From assembly GCA_046582565.1 (NCBI GenBank), contig JAYGED010000104.1:1-25146 (forward strand): 25,146 bases of DNA, in the 5' to 3' direction. Source of the DNA: JAYGED01 sp046582565 (GTDB lineage Bacteria > Pseudomonadota > Alphaproteobacteria > JAAXGF01). This document shows, one piece after another, positions 15,761 through 22,386 of the stretch; positions within the stretch are counted from its first letter, which is position 1; each line of letters begins with the position of its first letter. A program made the position numbers and the translations under genes. Under the pieces are notes generated by a model that saw only the letters and a program-made list of their open reading frames with translations, was not told where the DNA came from and ran no database searches.

Positions 15761-16213
15761 TCAGTCCTGGGTTACATAGGCAAGGATCTGCACCACCTGC
15801 TCCGGGGTTGCCGCGACCGCTTGGGCTGCGGCGTCGATGTCCTTGAGGGCGTGGTTGATATCGCCTTCATGCAGCGTGATGATCGGCGTTCCCTGGGCCA
15901 CCGCGTAGCCGGCCTCGAATGCGGCGTTCCATTGCTTGTATTTATCGCCGAAGCGCACCACCACCAGATCGGCCTGATCGAGCATGGCGCGAATGCGGAT
16001 GGCGTTGATACTGGCCGCCTTATGGTCGCGCCAGAAGCTGTCCGACTCGGGGCCAAGAATTTTTTCGCCGCAAGAATCGCTGGCGTCATGGTCGGTGATC
16101 GGCGAGCTGATTTCCACCGGCAGCTTGGCAGCTTTCACGCCGTCCTGGATGCGCTCCCGCCAATCGCTGTGAATTTCGCCGGACAGATAGACCGACCAAA
16201 TTTGTGAGCCCAT
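15761..16213 (-). CDS. YtoQ-family protein, nucleoside 2-deoxyribosyltransferase-like
   Basis: This 150-aa protein was recognised by similarity to Bacillus YtoQ: VYLSGEIHSDWRERI at the start, PITDHDASDSCGEKILG, DHKAASINAIRIRAML and FGDKYKQWNAAFEAGYAVAQ. The last block resembles the nucleoside 2-deoxyribosyltransferase signature (G-T-A-x-E-x-G-Y-A), which makes Glu100 the candidate nucleophile. The biochemical activity of YtoQ proteins is not established. It is probably cytosolic. AAGGA lies about 9 nt before the ATG. Upstream is hbd (32-nt gap) and downstream nudF, so it could be the distal part of the etf operon. Confidence 0.88.
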   Translation of the reverse strand: MGSQIWSVYLSGEIHSDWRERIQDGVKAAKLPVEISSPITDHDASDSCGEKILGPESDSFWRDHKAASINAIRIRAMLDQADLVVVRFGDKYKQWNAAFEAGYAVAQGTPIITLHEGDINHALKDIDAAAQAVAATPEQVVQILAYVTQD

Positions 16214-16245
16214 GGAACTTTATCCTTTGTGATCGGGCCGGACGA

Positions 16246-17118
16246 TCAACGCGTCGGCACCGGCACGTCGCCGGAATAATCGTAGAAGCCGCGGCCCGAT
16301 TTGCGGCCCAGCCAGCCCGCTTCGACATATTTCACCAGCAATGGACAGGGCCGGTATTTGGTGTCGGCGAGGCCCTCATAGAGCACCTGCATAACCGCCA
16401 GACAGATATCGAGGCCGATGAAATCGGCGAGCTCGAGTGGCCCCATAGGATGATTGGCGCCGAGCCGCATGGCGGAATCGATGGATTCGACCGAGCCAAC
16501 GCCCTCATACAGAGTATAGACCGCCTCGTTGATCATCGGCAGCAGCACCCGGTTGACGATGAAGGCGGGGAAATCTTCGGCATTGACCGGGATTTTGTTG
16601 AGCTTGAGGGTGAGCTCGTGGATCACCGTATAGGTCTCTTCGTCGGTGGCGAGGCCCCTGATCAGCTCGACCAGCTTCATAACCGGGACCGGATTCATGA
16701 AATGCATGCCCATGAACTTGCCCGGCCGGTCGGTGTTTGCGGCGAGCTTGGTCACCGAAATCGACGAGGTGTTGGTAGCGAGAATACCCTCGGGCTTGAG
16801 CACCGCGCAGATCTTATCGAAGATCGCGCGCTTGTCCTCGGCCTTCTCGGTAACCGATTCGATAACCAGATCGCAATCGGCGAGCGCCGGGTAATCGTCA
16901 ATCAGGACCAGCCGGTCGAGCACCGCCTGGCGCTCGGCCTCGGTCATCTTGTCGCGGGCGACGCGCCTCTCGAGTTTTTCGGCGATGGATTTCTTGGCCG
17001 CCTCGGCACGCTCTGTGGAAACATCGAGGATCAAGGTCTCTATGCCCGCCATTGCGCAAACATGAGCAATGCCTGTGCCCATCTGGCCGGTACCGATGAT
17101 GGCGATTTTATCGATCAT
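16246..17118 (-). CDS. hbd: 3-hydroxybutyryl-CoA dehydrogenase
   Basis: This NAD(P)-dependent enzyme oxidises 3-hydroxyacyl-CoA to 3-ketoacyl-CoA, or the reverse in butyrate/PHB routes. The 290-aa protein has the Rossmann fingerprint IIGTGQMGTGIAH (GTGQMG at 9-14), NTSSISVTKLA, the catalytic HFMNPVPVMKLVE with His139 and Glu151, NRVLLPMINEA, and the C-terminal LGANHPMGPLELADFIGLD typical of the short stand-alone form. I chose ATG 17118; the frame stays open upstream but that region is the etfA 3' end. It is 25 nt after etfA, as in many alphaproteobacteria, and so probably works in acyl-CoA oxidation alongside ETF. Confidence 0.95.
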   Translation of the reverse strand: MIDKIAIIGTGQMGTGIAHVCAMAGIETLILDVSTERAEAAKKSIAEKLERRVARDKMTEAERQAVLDRLVLIDDYPALADCDLVIESVTEKAEDKRAIFDKICAVLKPEGILATNTSSISVTKLAANTDRPGKFMGMHFMNPVPVMKLVELIRGLATDEETYTVIHELTLKLNKIPVNAEDFPAFIVNRVLLPMINEAVYTLYEGVGSVESIDSAMRLGANHPMGPLELADFIGLDICLAVMQVLYEGLADTKYRPCPLLVKYVEAGWLGRKSGRGFYDYSGDVPVPTR

Positions 17119-17143
17119 GAAATTACCGCCTTTATATTTTGGG

Positions 17144-18079
17144 TCATGATTCGAGCGCCGCTTTGAGGTCCGGCAGGATGGTGAACAGATCGCCGACAAC
17201 ACCGTAGTCCGCGACCTGGAAGATGGGCGCTTCCTCATCCTTGTTGATGGCGACGATGACCTTGGAATCCTTCATGCCGGCGAGATGCTGGATGGCGCCG
17301 GAAATGCCGACCGCGATATAGAGATCGGGGGCGACGATCTTGCCGGTCTGGCCGACCTGGTATTCGTTGGTCACATAGCCCGCATCCACCGCGGCGCGCG
17401 AGGCGCCCACGGCGGCCCCCAACAGATCGGCGATCTCTTCCAGAAGATGGAAATTCTCGCCTGACTGCATGCCGCGACCGCCGGAAATGACGATGCGCGC
17501 GCTGGTCAGTTCCGGGCGCTCGGAACTCGACAGCTCCTGGCCATCGAACTGCGACAGGCCCGGGCCCGCCTCGCCCGCCGCCGTCTCGACCAGGCCGGCG
17601 CCGCCGCTCTCATCGGCCGCGGCAAAGGCCGTGCTGCGCACGGTGACGAATTTGATGGCGTCGCTCGATTGCACCGTCGCCATGGCGTTGCCCGCATAGA
17701 TCGGGCGAACGAAGGTGTCGGCGCTTTCGACCGATACGATATCGGAGATCTGGGCGACATCGAGAAGCGCCGCGGCGCGCGGCATGATGTTTTTCGCCTG
17801 GGCGTTATGGGCGGCGATCACATGGCTGTAATCAGCAGCGATTCGGGCGAGTAACGGCGCCATATTTTCGGCCAGCTGATGGCCATAAGCGCTGTCGTCG
17901 ACATGGATCGCCTTGGTGACCCCGGCGATTTTCGAAGCGGCCTCGGCGACAGCAGCGCAATTCTCGCCGGCGACCAGAACATGGATGTCGGCATCGAGTT
18001 CGGCGGCAACCGTCACCGCATGAAGGGTGGCGGGGTTGAGTTCCGCATTGTCGTGATCGGCAAGTACAAGAACGGACAT
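17144..18079 (-). CDS. etfA: Electron transfer flavoprotein subunit alpha
   Basis: EtfA binds FAD and, with EtfB, carries electrons from acyl-CoA dehydrogenases to ETF:ubiquinone oxidoreductase. The 311-aa protein has the variable N-terminal domain (VLVLADHDNAELNPATLHAV) and the conserved C-terminal FAD domain: SGGRGMQSGENFHLLEEIA, GASRAAVDAGYV, QVGQTGKIVAPDLYIAVGIS, GAIQHLAGMKDSKVIVAINK and the closing ADYGVVGDLF. Its ATG directly abuts the etfB TAG stop, indicating translational coupling. Confidence 0.97.
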   Translation of the reverse strand: MSVLVLADHDNAELNPATLHAVTVAAELDADIHVLVAGENCAAVAEAASKIAGVTKAIHVDDSAYGHQLAENMAPLLARIAADYSHVIAAHNAQAKNIMPRAAALLDVAQISDIVSVESADTFVRPIYAGNAMATVQSSDAIKFVTVRSTAFAAADESGGAGLVETAAGEAGPGLSQFDGQELSSSERPELTSARIVISGGRGMQSGENFHLLEEIADLLGAAVGASRAAVDAGYVTNEYQVGQTGKIVAPDLYIAVGISGAIQHLAGMKDSKVIVAINKDEEAPIFQVADYGVVGDLFTILPDLKAALES

Positions 18080-18829
18080 CTAGATCACTCCCGCTTCATC
18101 GCGTAATTTGGATATCAATTCATTGGCATCGGCGACGATGATCCCGGCCTGGCGCTTTTCCGGCTCGACCACTTTGATCAGGGTGAGACGGGGCGTGACA
18201 TCAACCCCGAGCTCATCGGGAGTCTTGATGTCGATGGGCTTTTTCTTCGCCTTCATGATGTTGGGCAACGACGCATAGCGCGGCTCGTTAAGACGAAGAT
18301 CGGTGGTCATGATGATCGGCATGGTCAGAGTGACCGTCTCTAAGCCGCTGTCGACCTCGCGGGTGCAGGTCGCGCGGCCGTCGGCGATTTCGATCTTCGA
18401 GGTGAACGCCCCCTGGGCCCAGCCTAGCAGACCGGCCAGCATCTGCCCGGTCTGGTTCCAATCGTCGTCGATCGCCTGTTTGCCGAGAATAACCAGATCG
18501 GGCTTTTCCTCGGCCGCCACGGCGGCGATCAGCTTGGCCACCGCCAGGGGCTGCAATTCGACGTCGGTCTCGACCAGGATGCCGCGATCGGCGCCCATGG
18601 CGAGCGCCGTTCGGATGGTTTCCTGACATTGGGTGGCACCCAAGGATATGGCGACGACCTCGGCGGCAACACCGGCTTCCCTGAGGCGGATAGCCTCTTC
18701 GACGCCGATCTCATCGAACGGGTTCATGGACATCTTGACGTTGGTGGTCTCAACGCCAGTCTGATCCGCTTTCACGCGCACTTTGACATAGGCGTCAATC
18801 ACACGCTTGACGGCAACGAGAACTTTCAT
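18080..18829 (-). CDS. etfB: Electron transfer flavoprotein subunit beta
   Basis: EtfB is the AMP-binding partner of EtfA. The 249-aa protein starts MKVLVAVKRVIDAYVKVRVK, continues with KMSMNPFDEIGVEEAIRLRE, GKQAIDDDWNQTGQMLAG and the signature LNEPRYASLPNIMKAKKKPI, which includes the recognition-loop region that docks with acyl-CoA dehydrogenases. It is the first gene of etfB-etfA-hbd, behind a recognisable promoter and an inverted repeat. Confidence 0.97.
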   Translation of the reverse strand: MKVLVAVKRVIDAYVKVRVKADQTGVETTNVKMSMNPFDEIGVEEAIRLREAGVAAEVVAISLGATQCQETIRTALAMGADRGILVETDVELQPLAVAKLIAAVAAEEKPDLVILGKQAIDDDWNQTGQMLAGLLGWAQGAFTSKIEIADGRATCTREVDSGLETVTLTMPIIMTTDLRLNEPRYASLPNIMKAKKKPIDIKTPDELGVDVTPRLTLIKVVEPEKRQAGIIVADANELISKLRDEAGVI

Positions 18830-18863
18830 GGAATATCAGCTCCGCACAGGCTTTAAGGACAGT

Positions 18864-18900
18864 GAAATGACCGTACCCAGCGGGTTTCGGGGGTCATTTC
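18864..18900. promoter_or_regulatory. Perfect inverted repeat at the etfBA transcription start
   Basis: GAAATGACC (18864-18872) and its exact complement GGTCATTTC (18892-18900) flank a spacer that itself contains ACCC-agc-GGGT. No T-run follows on either strand. The element begins within about 2 nt of the predicted etfB start site. It may be an operator or a 5' stem on the etf mRNA. Confidence 0.6.
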
Positions 18901-18908
18901 GCAGGTGC

Positions 18909-18938
18909 ACAATAATCGTACAAATCCCCCCTTGTCAA
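18909..18938 (-). promoter_or_regulatory. Sigma-70-type promoter for etfBA
   Basis: On the minus strand a perfect TTGACA (18938-18933) and TATTGT (18914-18909, four of six) are 18 nt apart. The predicted start near 18902 leaves a 5' UTR of about 70 nt before etfB and lies immediately before the inverted repeat at 18900-18864. Confidence 0.6.
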
Positions 18939-18955
18939 CGCGGCTTCGATGCAAT

Positions 18956-19513
18956 TTAGCGGTTCTCGCCGGGGCTCCAGAGAACGTCCCCGGCGCCGCC
19001 GTCATTGGCCTGGCGCGACAGCACGAAGAGATGGTCGGAAAGCCGGTTTATATAGAGGATGGAGAGTGGGTTGATCGGCTCGGCCTCGGCCAGGGCGGTC
19101 ATCTCACGCTCGGCGCGGCGGGTTATGGTGCGCGCCATATGGAGCGCTGCCGCCAGCGCCGTACCGCCCGGCAGGACAAAGGAATTGAGGGGATCGAGGT
19201 CGCCGTTGATTTGATCGATCTCGCGCTCCAGGCGGTCGATCTGGCCCTGGCTGATACGCAGGGCGCTGTCATCGTCGGCTCCGGGCCGGCACAGATCGGC
19301 GCCCAGGTCGAAAAGGTCGTTTTGGATGCGCCGCAGCATTTCAGCCGCCTCGCCACTAGCCTCAAGGTGGGCAACGCCAATCGACGCGTTCGCCTCGTCG
19401 ACCGCGCCATAGGCCGCGACCCGGCGATCATGCTTGGCCACCCGGGCGCCGTTGCCCAGCGAAGTCTCGCCTCTGTCACCACCGCGGGTGTATATGCGCG
19501 TCAGTTTTACCAT
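18956..19513 (-). CDS. Cob(I)alamin adenosyltransferase, PduO type
   Basis: The enzyme transfers adenosyl from ATP to cob(I)alamin, producing coenzyme B12 for mutases such as methylmalonyl-CoA mutase. The 185-aa protein has the ATP-binding N-terminus IYTRGGDRGETSLGNGARVAK (the usual TKTGDxGxTxLxDG with TRGG replacing TKTG), the RVAAYGAVDEANASIG helix, FVLPGGT, the RRAERE segment and LYINRLSDHLFVLSR. It is trimeric in characterised members. It follows the twin-TM gene with a 1-nt gap and lies upstream of etfBA, consistent with odd-chain fatty-acid or branched-chain amino-acid oxidation ending in propionyl-CoA. Confidence 0.94.
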   Translation of the reverse strand: MVKLTRIYTRGGDRGETSLGNGARVAKHDRRVAAYGAVDEANASIGVAHLEASGEAAEMLRRIQNDLFDLGADLCRPGADDDSALRISQGQIDRLEREIDQINGDLDPLNSFVLPGGTALAAALHMARTITRRAEREMTALAEAEPINPLSILYINRLSDHLFVLSRQANDGGAGDVLWSPGENR

Positions 19514-19514
19514 G

Positions 19515-19712
19515 TCACTCGCCCCCGGCCCGGTTGATCAAATAGAGGGTAAACATTAAACCCACTGCCAGGGCCTGCATAGCGATCAGCGCCCGCATCA
19601 GCTTGTTGCCGTATTTCTCATTAAATTCGCCGCCGCGCATCATGGCGATGATACCGGCCAACAACACGGCGAAGGTGGCAATCAAGGCAACAATAACGAA
19701 TGATTCGAGCAT
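19515..19712 (-). CDS. HIG1-like / twin transmembrane small protein
   Basis: This 65-aa inner-membrane protein has two predicted helices (about 4-25 and 38-59) separated by a short polar loop RGGEFNEKYGNKLMRA. The loop and the arrangement match the HIG1-type small proteins found next to cobalamin adenosyltransferase and etf genes in alphaproteobacteria. HIG1 proteins act on respiratory complexes in mitochondria; the bacterial role is not settled. The stop is 1 nt from the start of the adenosyltransferase gene, so they are probably one transcript. Confidence 0.82.
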   Translation of the reverse strand: MLESFVIVALIATFAVLLAGIIAMMRGGEFNEKYGNKLMRALIAMQALAVGLMFTLYLINRAGGE

Positions 19713-19795
19713 TCCGACTGATTAGCACGGAGAGGATTGAGGATACAGCGTCGCGGGCGCTGTACGAGGACTGGAGATTGACGTAAATTCAACCG

Positions 19796-20371
19796 ATGTT
19801 TGATTCTTCTCCCACCCGGTCAGGGCCGCTGCCCATTTGGCCTTATTATTTCACCGCCGTGGTTTCCGCCGTGGCAGGCTTGGCGATGGTTTGGATTTGG
19901 TCTCCCGAATACTTCCCCGCCAAGGCCGATCTGGTGGAGATCAGTGGCGACATCGCCTCGGTCCGGATCAAGGACGACTTCTCCGGCACCTCGGCGGGAG
20001 CGTTACTAACCGGCTTCACGTCGGTCTATTTCACCTTCGACAATCACGACGGCCAATATTTCTACCCCTCGACCCAGCCTGATTTTCGCCTGGTGCGCGA
20101 TTACACCGCCGTCAATATCGACGTCTTGATCGAGCGCAGCAAGATTGGTGGGACTGAACCCTTTCGCATCTGGCAAATCAAAGAGAACAATCCCAACAAT
20201 ATGCTAGAGATCGCAACCTACGTCCCCTACGAGGCGATCATCACCCGGCTGAGCACTATCGGCAGCTCCATGGTGAACACCGGGCGATGGCTGTTGGTCC
20301 TGGCCGGCGGCCTTATTCTGTTCGGCCGGGCCATGCAAATTCGCAACAAGCGTCGTTTCAGCCGCCTTTAA
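19796..20371 (+). CDS. Hypothetical membrane protein with periplasmic domain
   Basis: I do not recognise the family. The 191-aa protein has two predicted membrane segments, about 16-36 (YYFTAVVSAVAGLAMVWIW) and 163-180 (GRWLLVLAGGLILFGRAM). Between them is a soluble, probably periplasmic domain of about 125 residues rich in aromatic and acidic residues, including TSVYFTFDNHDGQYFYP. A short basic tail (RNKRRFSRL) follows the second helix, fitting both ends inside. The overall plan resembles small proteins with a DUF3592-like domain, but I see no firm match. The ribosome-binding site is weak. It overlaps the end of convergent leuA by 14 nt. Confidence 0.65.
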   Translation: MFDSSPTRSGPLPIWPYYFTAVVSAVAGLAMVWIWSPEYFPAKADLVEISGDIASVRIKDDFSGTSAGALLTGFTSVYFTFDNHDGQYFYPSTQPDFRLVRDYTAVNIDVLIERSKIGGTEPFRIWQIKENNPNNMLEIATYVPYEAIITRLSTIGSSMVNTGRWLLVLAGGLILFGRAMQIRNKRRFSRL

Positions 20372-22052
20372 TCAGCCGATTGACCCCGCTGACCACCGCC
20401 GAAATCGAGGCGGCGGTAATGTTGCGGTGGCGGCCGACGCCGAACAGTCTGACCTCGCCGCTGACCAGATCAAGATAAGCCACCGCCTCGGCATCGGCGC
20501 CCTCGCCGACCGCATGCTCGTGATAGTCGGCGACGCGCAGAGCGATGCCCGCGTGGCGGCCCAGGGCGTCAACGAAGGCATCGATAGGGCCGCTGCCGCG
20601 CCCGCCGATCTCGATCTCGCGCCCCGCCTCCTCGATGGTCGCCAGCAGGTCGCGTAGTTCAGAATCCGCATCGACGGCGCTGGTGCTATAGCCCTTGAGC
20701 CGGTAGGGCCCCGATTGATCGAGATATTCCTCGGTAAAAAAGCGCCAGATATCTTTCGACGCCAGCTCCTTACCCGAATCGTCGGCAGCGTCCTGCACGA
20801 CGCCGCTGAATTCGATCTGCAGACGGCGCGGCAGCTCCAGACCATAATCGGACTCCAGCACATAGGCGACGCCGCCCTTGCCCGATTGGCTGTTGATGCG
20901 GATCACCGCTTCGTAACCCCGGCCCAGATCGGCCGGATCGATGGGCAGATAGGGAACCGCCCAGAGCGGATCGTTCGATCCTTTGGCCGCGGCGAAGCCC
21001 TTCTTGATGGCGTCCTGGTGGGAGCCCGAGAAGGCGGTAAACACCAGATCGCCGCCGTAGGGGTGGCGCGGATGGACAGGCAGCTGATTGCAATGCTCGA
21101 CGACCTTCTTGATGGCGTCGATATCCGAGAAATCGAGCTTCGGATCGACGCCCTGAGAATAGAGATTGAGCGCCAGGGTCACCAGGTCCACATTGCCGGT
21201 GCGCTCGCCGTTGCCAAACAGGGTGCCCTCGATGCGATCCGCCCCGGCCAGGATGCCAAGCTCGGCGGCGGCGATGCCGCTGCCCCGGTCGTTATGGGGA
21301 TGCAGCGACAGGGTGATGCAATCACGATTGGCGAGATTGCGGTGCATCCATTCGATCTGATCGGCGTAGACATTGGGCGTCGCCATCTCGACCGTGGCGG
21401 GCAGGTTGATGATCACCGGCTTAGCGCGCGTTGGCTGCCAGACATCGACAACCGCATCGCAGATTTCCTTGGCGTAATCGAGTTCGGTGCCGGTGAAGCT
21501 CTCGGGTGAATATTCGAAGGCGATGTCGGTCTCATGAGCCGTTTTGGCCAGCTTGGCGATTAACAGCGCCGCATCAACGGCGATCTTGGTGATGCCGTCG
21601 CGGTCGAGGCCGAAGACCACCCGACGCTGCAGGGTCGAGGTGGAATTATAGAGATGAACGATAGCGCGGCGCGCGCCCTTGATGGACTCGAATGTCCGCT
21701 CGATGAGTTGGCTGCGCGCCTGGGTCAACACCTGGATGGTGACGTCGTCGGGGATCAGATTTTCCTCGATCAGCGAGCGCACAAAATCAAAATCGGTTTG
21801 CGAGGCCGCCGGAAAACCGACCTCGATCTCCTTGAAGCCGATGTCGATCAGTTTGTGGAACATGCGCTGTTTGCGCTCCGGCCCCATGGGCTCGATGAGC
21901 GCCTGATTGCCATCGCGCAGATCGACGCTGCACCACTGGGGCGGCGCGTCGATCACCCGGCTCGGCCAGCGCCGGTCGGGCAGATCGATAGGTTGAAACG
22001 GGGCGTATTTTCCTTTCGGGTCCATGCCCGGCACGGTGTTTTTAGTGGTCAT
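20358..22052 (-). CDS. leuA: 2-isopropylmalate synthase, long (type 2) form
   Basis: LeuA condenses acetyl-CoA with 2-ketoisovalerate, the first committed step of leucine synthesis, and is usually feedback-inhibited by leucine. The 564-aa protein is the long form seen in actinobacteria, fungi and many alphaproteobacteria: an N-terminal extension (PFQPIDLPDRRWPSR), the TIM barrel with DLRDGNQAL (44-52), the metal-binding HPHND (251-255) and NGERTGNVDL (281-290), and a C-terminal regulatory domain (about 440-560). AAGGAG lies 8 nt before the ATG. A 280-nt leader with a Leu-rich peptide and alternative hairpins precedes it, so expression is probably controlled by attenuation. Confidence 0.97.
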   Translation of the reverse strand: MTTKNTVPGMDPKGKYAPFQPIDLPDRRWPSRVIDAPPQWCSVDLRDGNQALIEPMGPERKQRMFHKLIDIGFKEIEVGFPAASQTDFDFVRSLIEENLIPDDVTIQVLTQARSQLIERTFESIKGARRAIVHLYNSTSTLQRRVVFGLDRDGITKIAVDAALLIAKLAKTAHETDIAFEYSPESFTGTELDYAKEICDAVVDVWQPTRAKPVIINLPATVEMATPNVYADQIEWMHRNLANRDCITLSLHPHNDRGSGIAAAELGILAGADRIEGTLFGNGERTGNVDLVTLALNLYSQGVDPKLDFSDIDAIKKVVEHCNQLPVHPRHPYGGDLVFTAFSGSHQDAIKKGFAAAKGSNDPLWAVPYLPIDPADLGRGYEAVIRINSQSGKGGVAYVLESDYGLELPRRLQIEFSGVVQDAADDSGKELASKDIWRFFTEEYLDQSGPYRLKGYSTSAVDADSELRDLLATIEEAGREIEIGGRGSGPIDAFVDALGRHAGIALRVADYHEHAVGEGADAEAVAYLDLVSGEVRLFGVGRHRNITAASISAVVSGVNRLIKGG

Positions 22053-22109
22053 TCGATTGTCTCCTTCGCGCCCAGGTCACGCAGGGCGTCGATTATCTAT
22101 CCAAATTTT

Positions 22110-22138
22110 GAAGATAAGGCGGCACGCATACAGCCGCC
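22110..22138 (-). terminator. Attenuator terminator hairpin in the leuA leader
   Basis: On the minus strand GGCGGC (22138-22133) pairs with GCCGCC (22123-22118) around a 9-nt loop and is followed by TTATCTTC (22117-22110). The 5' arm overlaps a GCCCGG (22142-22137) that can instead pair with CCGGGC of the upstream leader hairpin or with the GCCGGG at 22160-22155. The U-tract is imperfect. Confidence 0.5.
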
Positions 22139-22272
22139 GGGCAGCCGCGTCAGACCCGGCAACCGCGCATAAGTCGAAGATCAGACGAATGGATAGAAGG
22201 AGACATGACGGACAAACTCACAAAATGGCAAAGAGGCGCGCAGAATGCACGAACGCGGAAGGCCCGGTGTCG

Positions 22273-22332
22273 TTAGGACACCGGGCAGATAAGGAGGAGA
22301 ACCTCTATCCGCTGCCAGTTTTGCGTCGTCAT
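22273..22332 (-). CDS. leuA leader peptide (attenuation uORF)
   Basis: This is a 19-residue ORF, too short for ordinary gene calling, with sequence MTTQNWQRIE-VLLLICPVS. Codons 11-15 are GTT CTC CTC CTT ATC, that is Val-Leu-Leu-Leu-Ile, all branched-chain amino acids, placed directly before the first arm of a perfect 10-bp hairpin. The TAA stop (22275-22273) lies in that hairpin's loop. No Shine-Dalgarno is visible; the ATG falls within about a base of the predicted transcription start, suggesting leaderless translation, as known for the trpL uORF of Sinorhizobium meliloti. Ribosome stalling on scarce Leu-tRNA would regulate leuA downstream. Confidence 0.72.
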   Translation of the reverse strand: MTTQNWQRIEVLLLICPVS

Positions 22333-22339
22333 GGCCGCG

Positions 22340-22368
22340 ACATTAGGCGAGCGCTTGGTCAGGGTCAA
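22340..22368 (-). promoter_or_regulatory. Candidate promoter of leuA leader transcript
   Basis: On the minus strand TTGACC (22368-22363, five of six) and TAATGT (22345-22340, three of six) are 17 nt apart. The predicted start, about 22333, coincides with the leader-peptide ATG at 22332. Confidence 0.45.
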
Positions 22369-22386
22369 GGGCGCGCCGGGAAACCG

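Larger units (their letters stand above)
22110..22333 (-). promoter_or_regulatory. leuA transcription attenuator leader
   Basis: In order along the minus-strand RNA this contains the leader peptide ORF (22332-22273), a 10-bp hairpin GCCCGGTGTC / GACACCGGGC (22286-22277 with 22271-22262) whose loop holds the peptide's stop codon, a GCCGGG...CCCGGC stem (22160-22155 with 22141-22136) and the terminator-like stem (22138-22118). This is the classical layout: stalling at Leu codons masks arm 1 and frees arm 2, whose CCGGGC can pair with GCCCGG just ahead of the terminator. Pairings were found by eye, not by folding calculations. Confidence 0.62.

Noticed and set aside
22150..22206. Second short minus-strand ORF (18 codons, two Leu) in the leuA leader
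   Set aside because: It has only two scattered Leu codons and no ribosome-binding site; the upstream ORF with Val-Leu-Leu-Leu-Ile and a stop in the hairpin loop explains attenuation far better.
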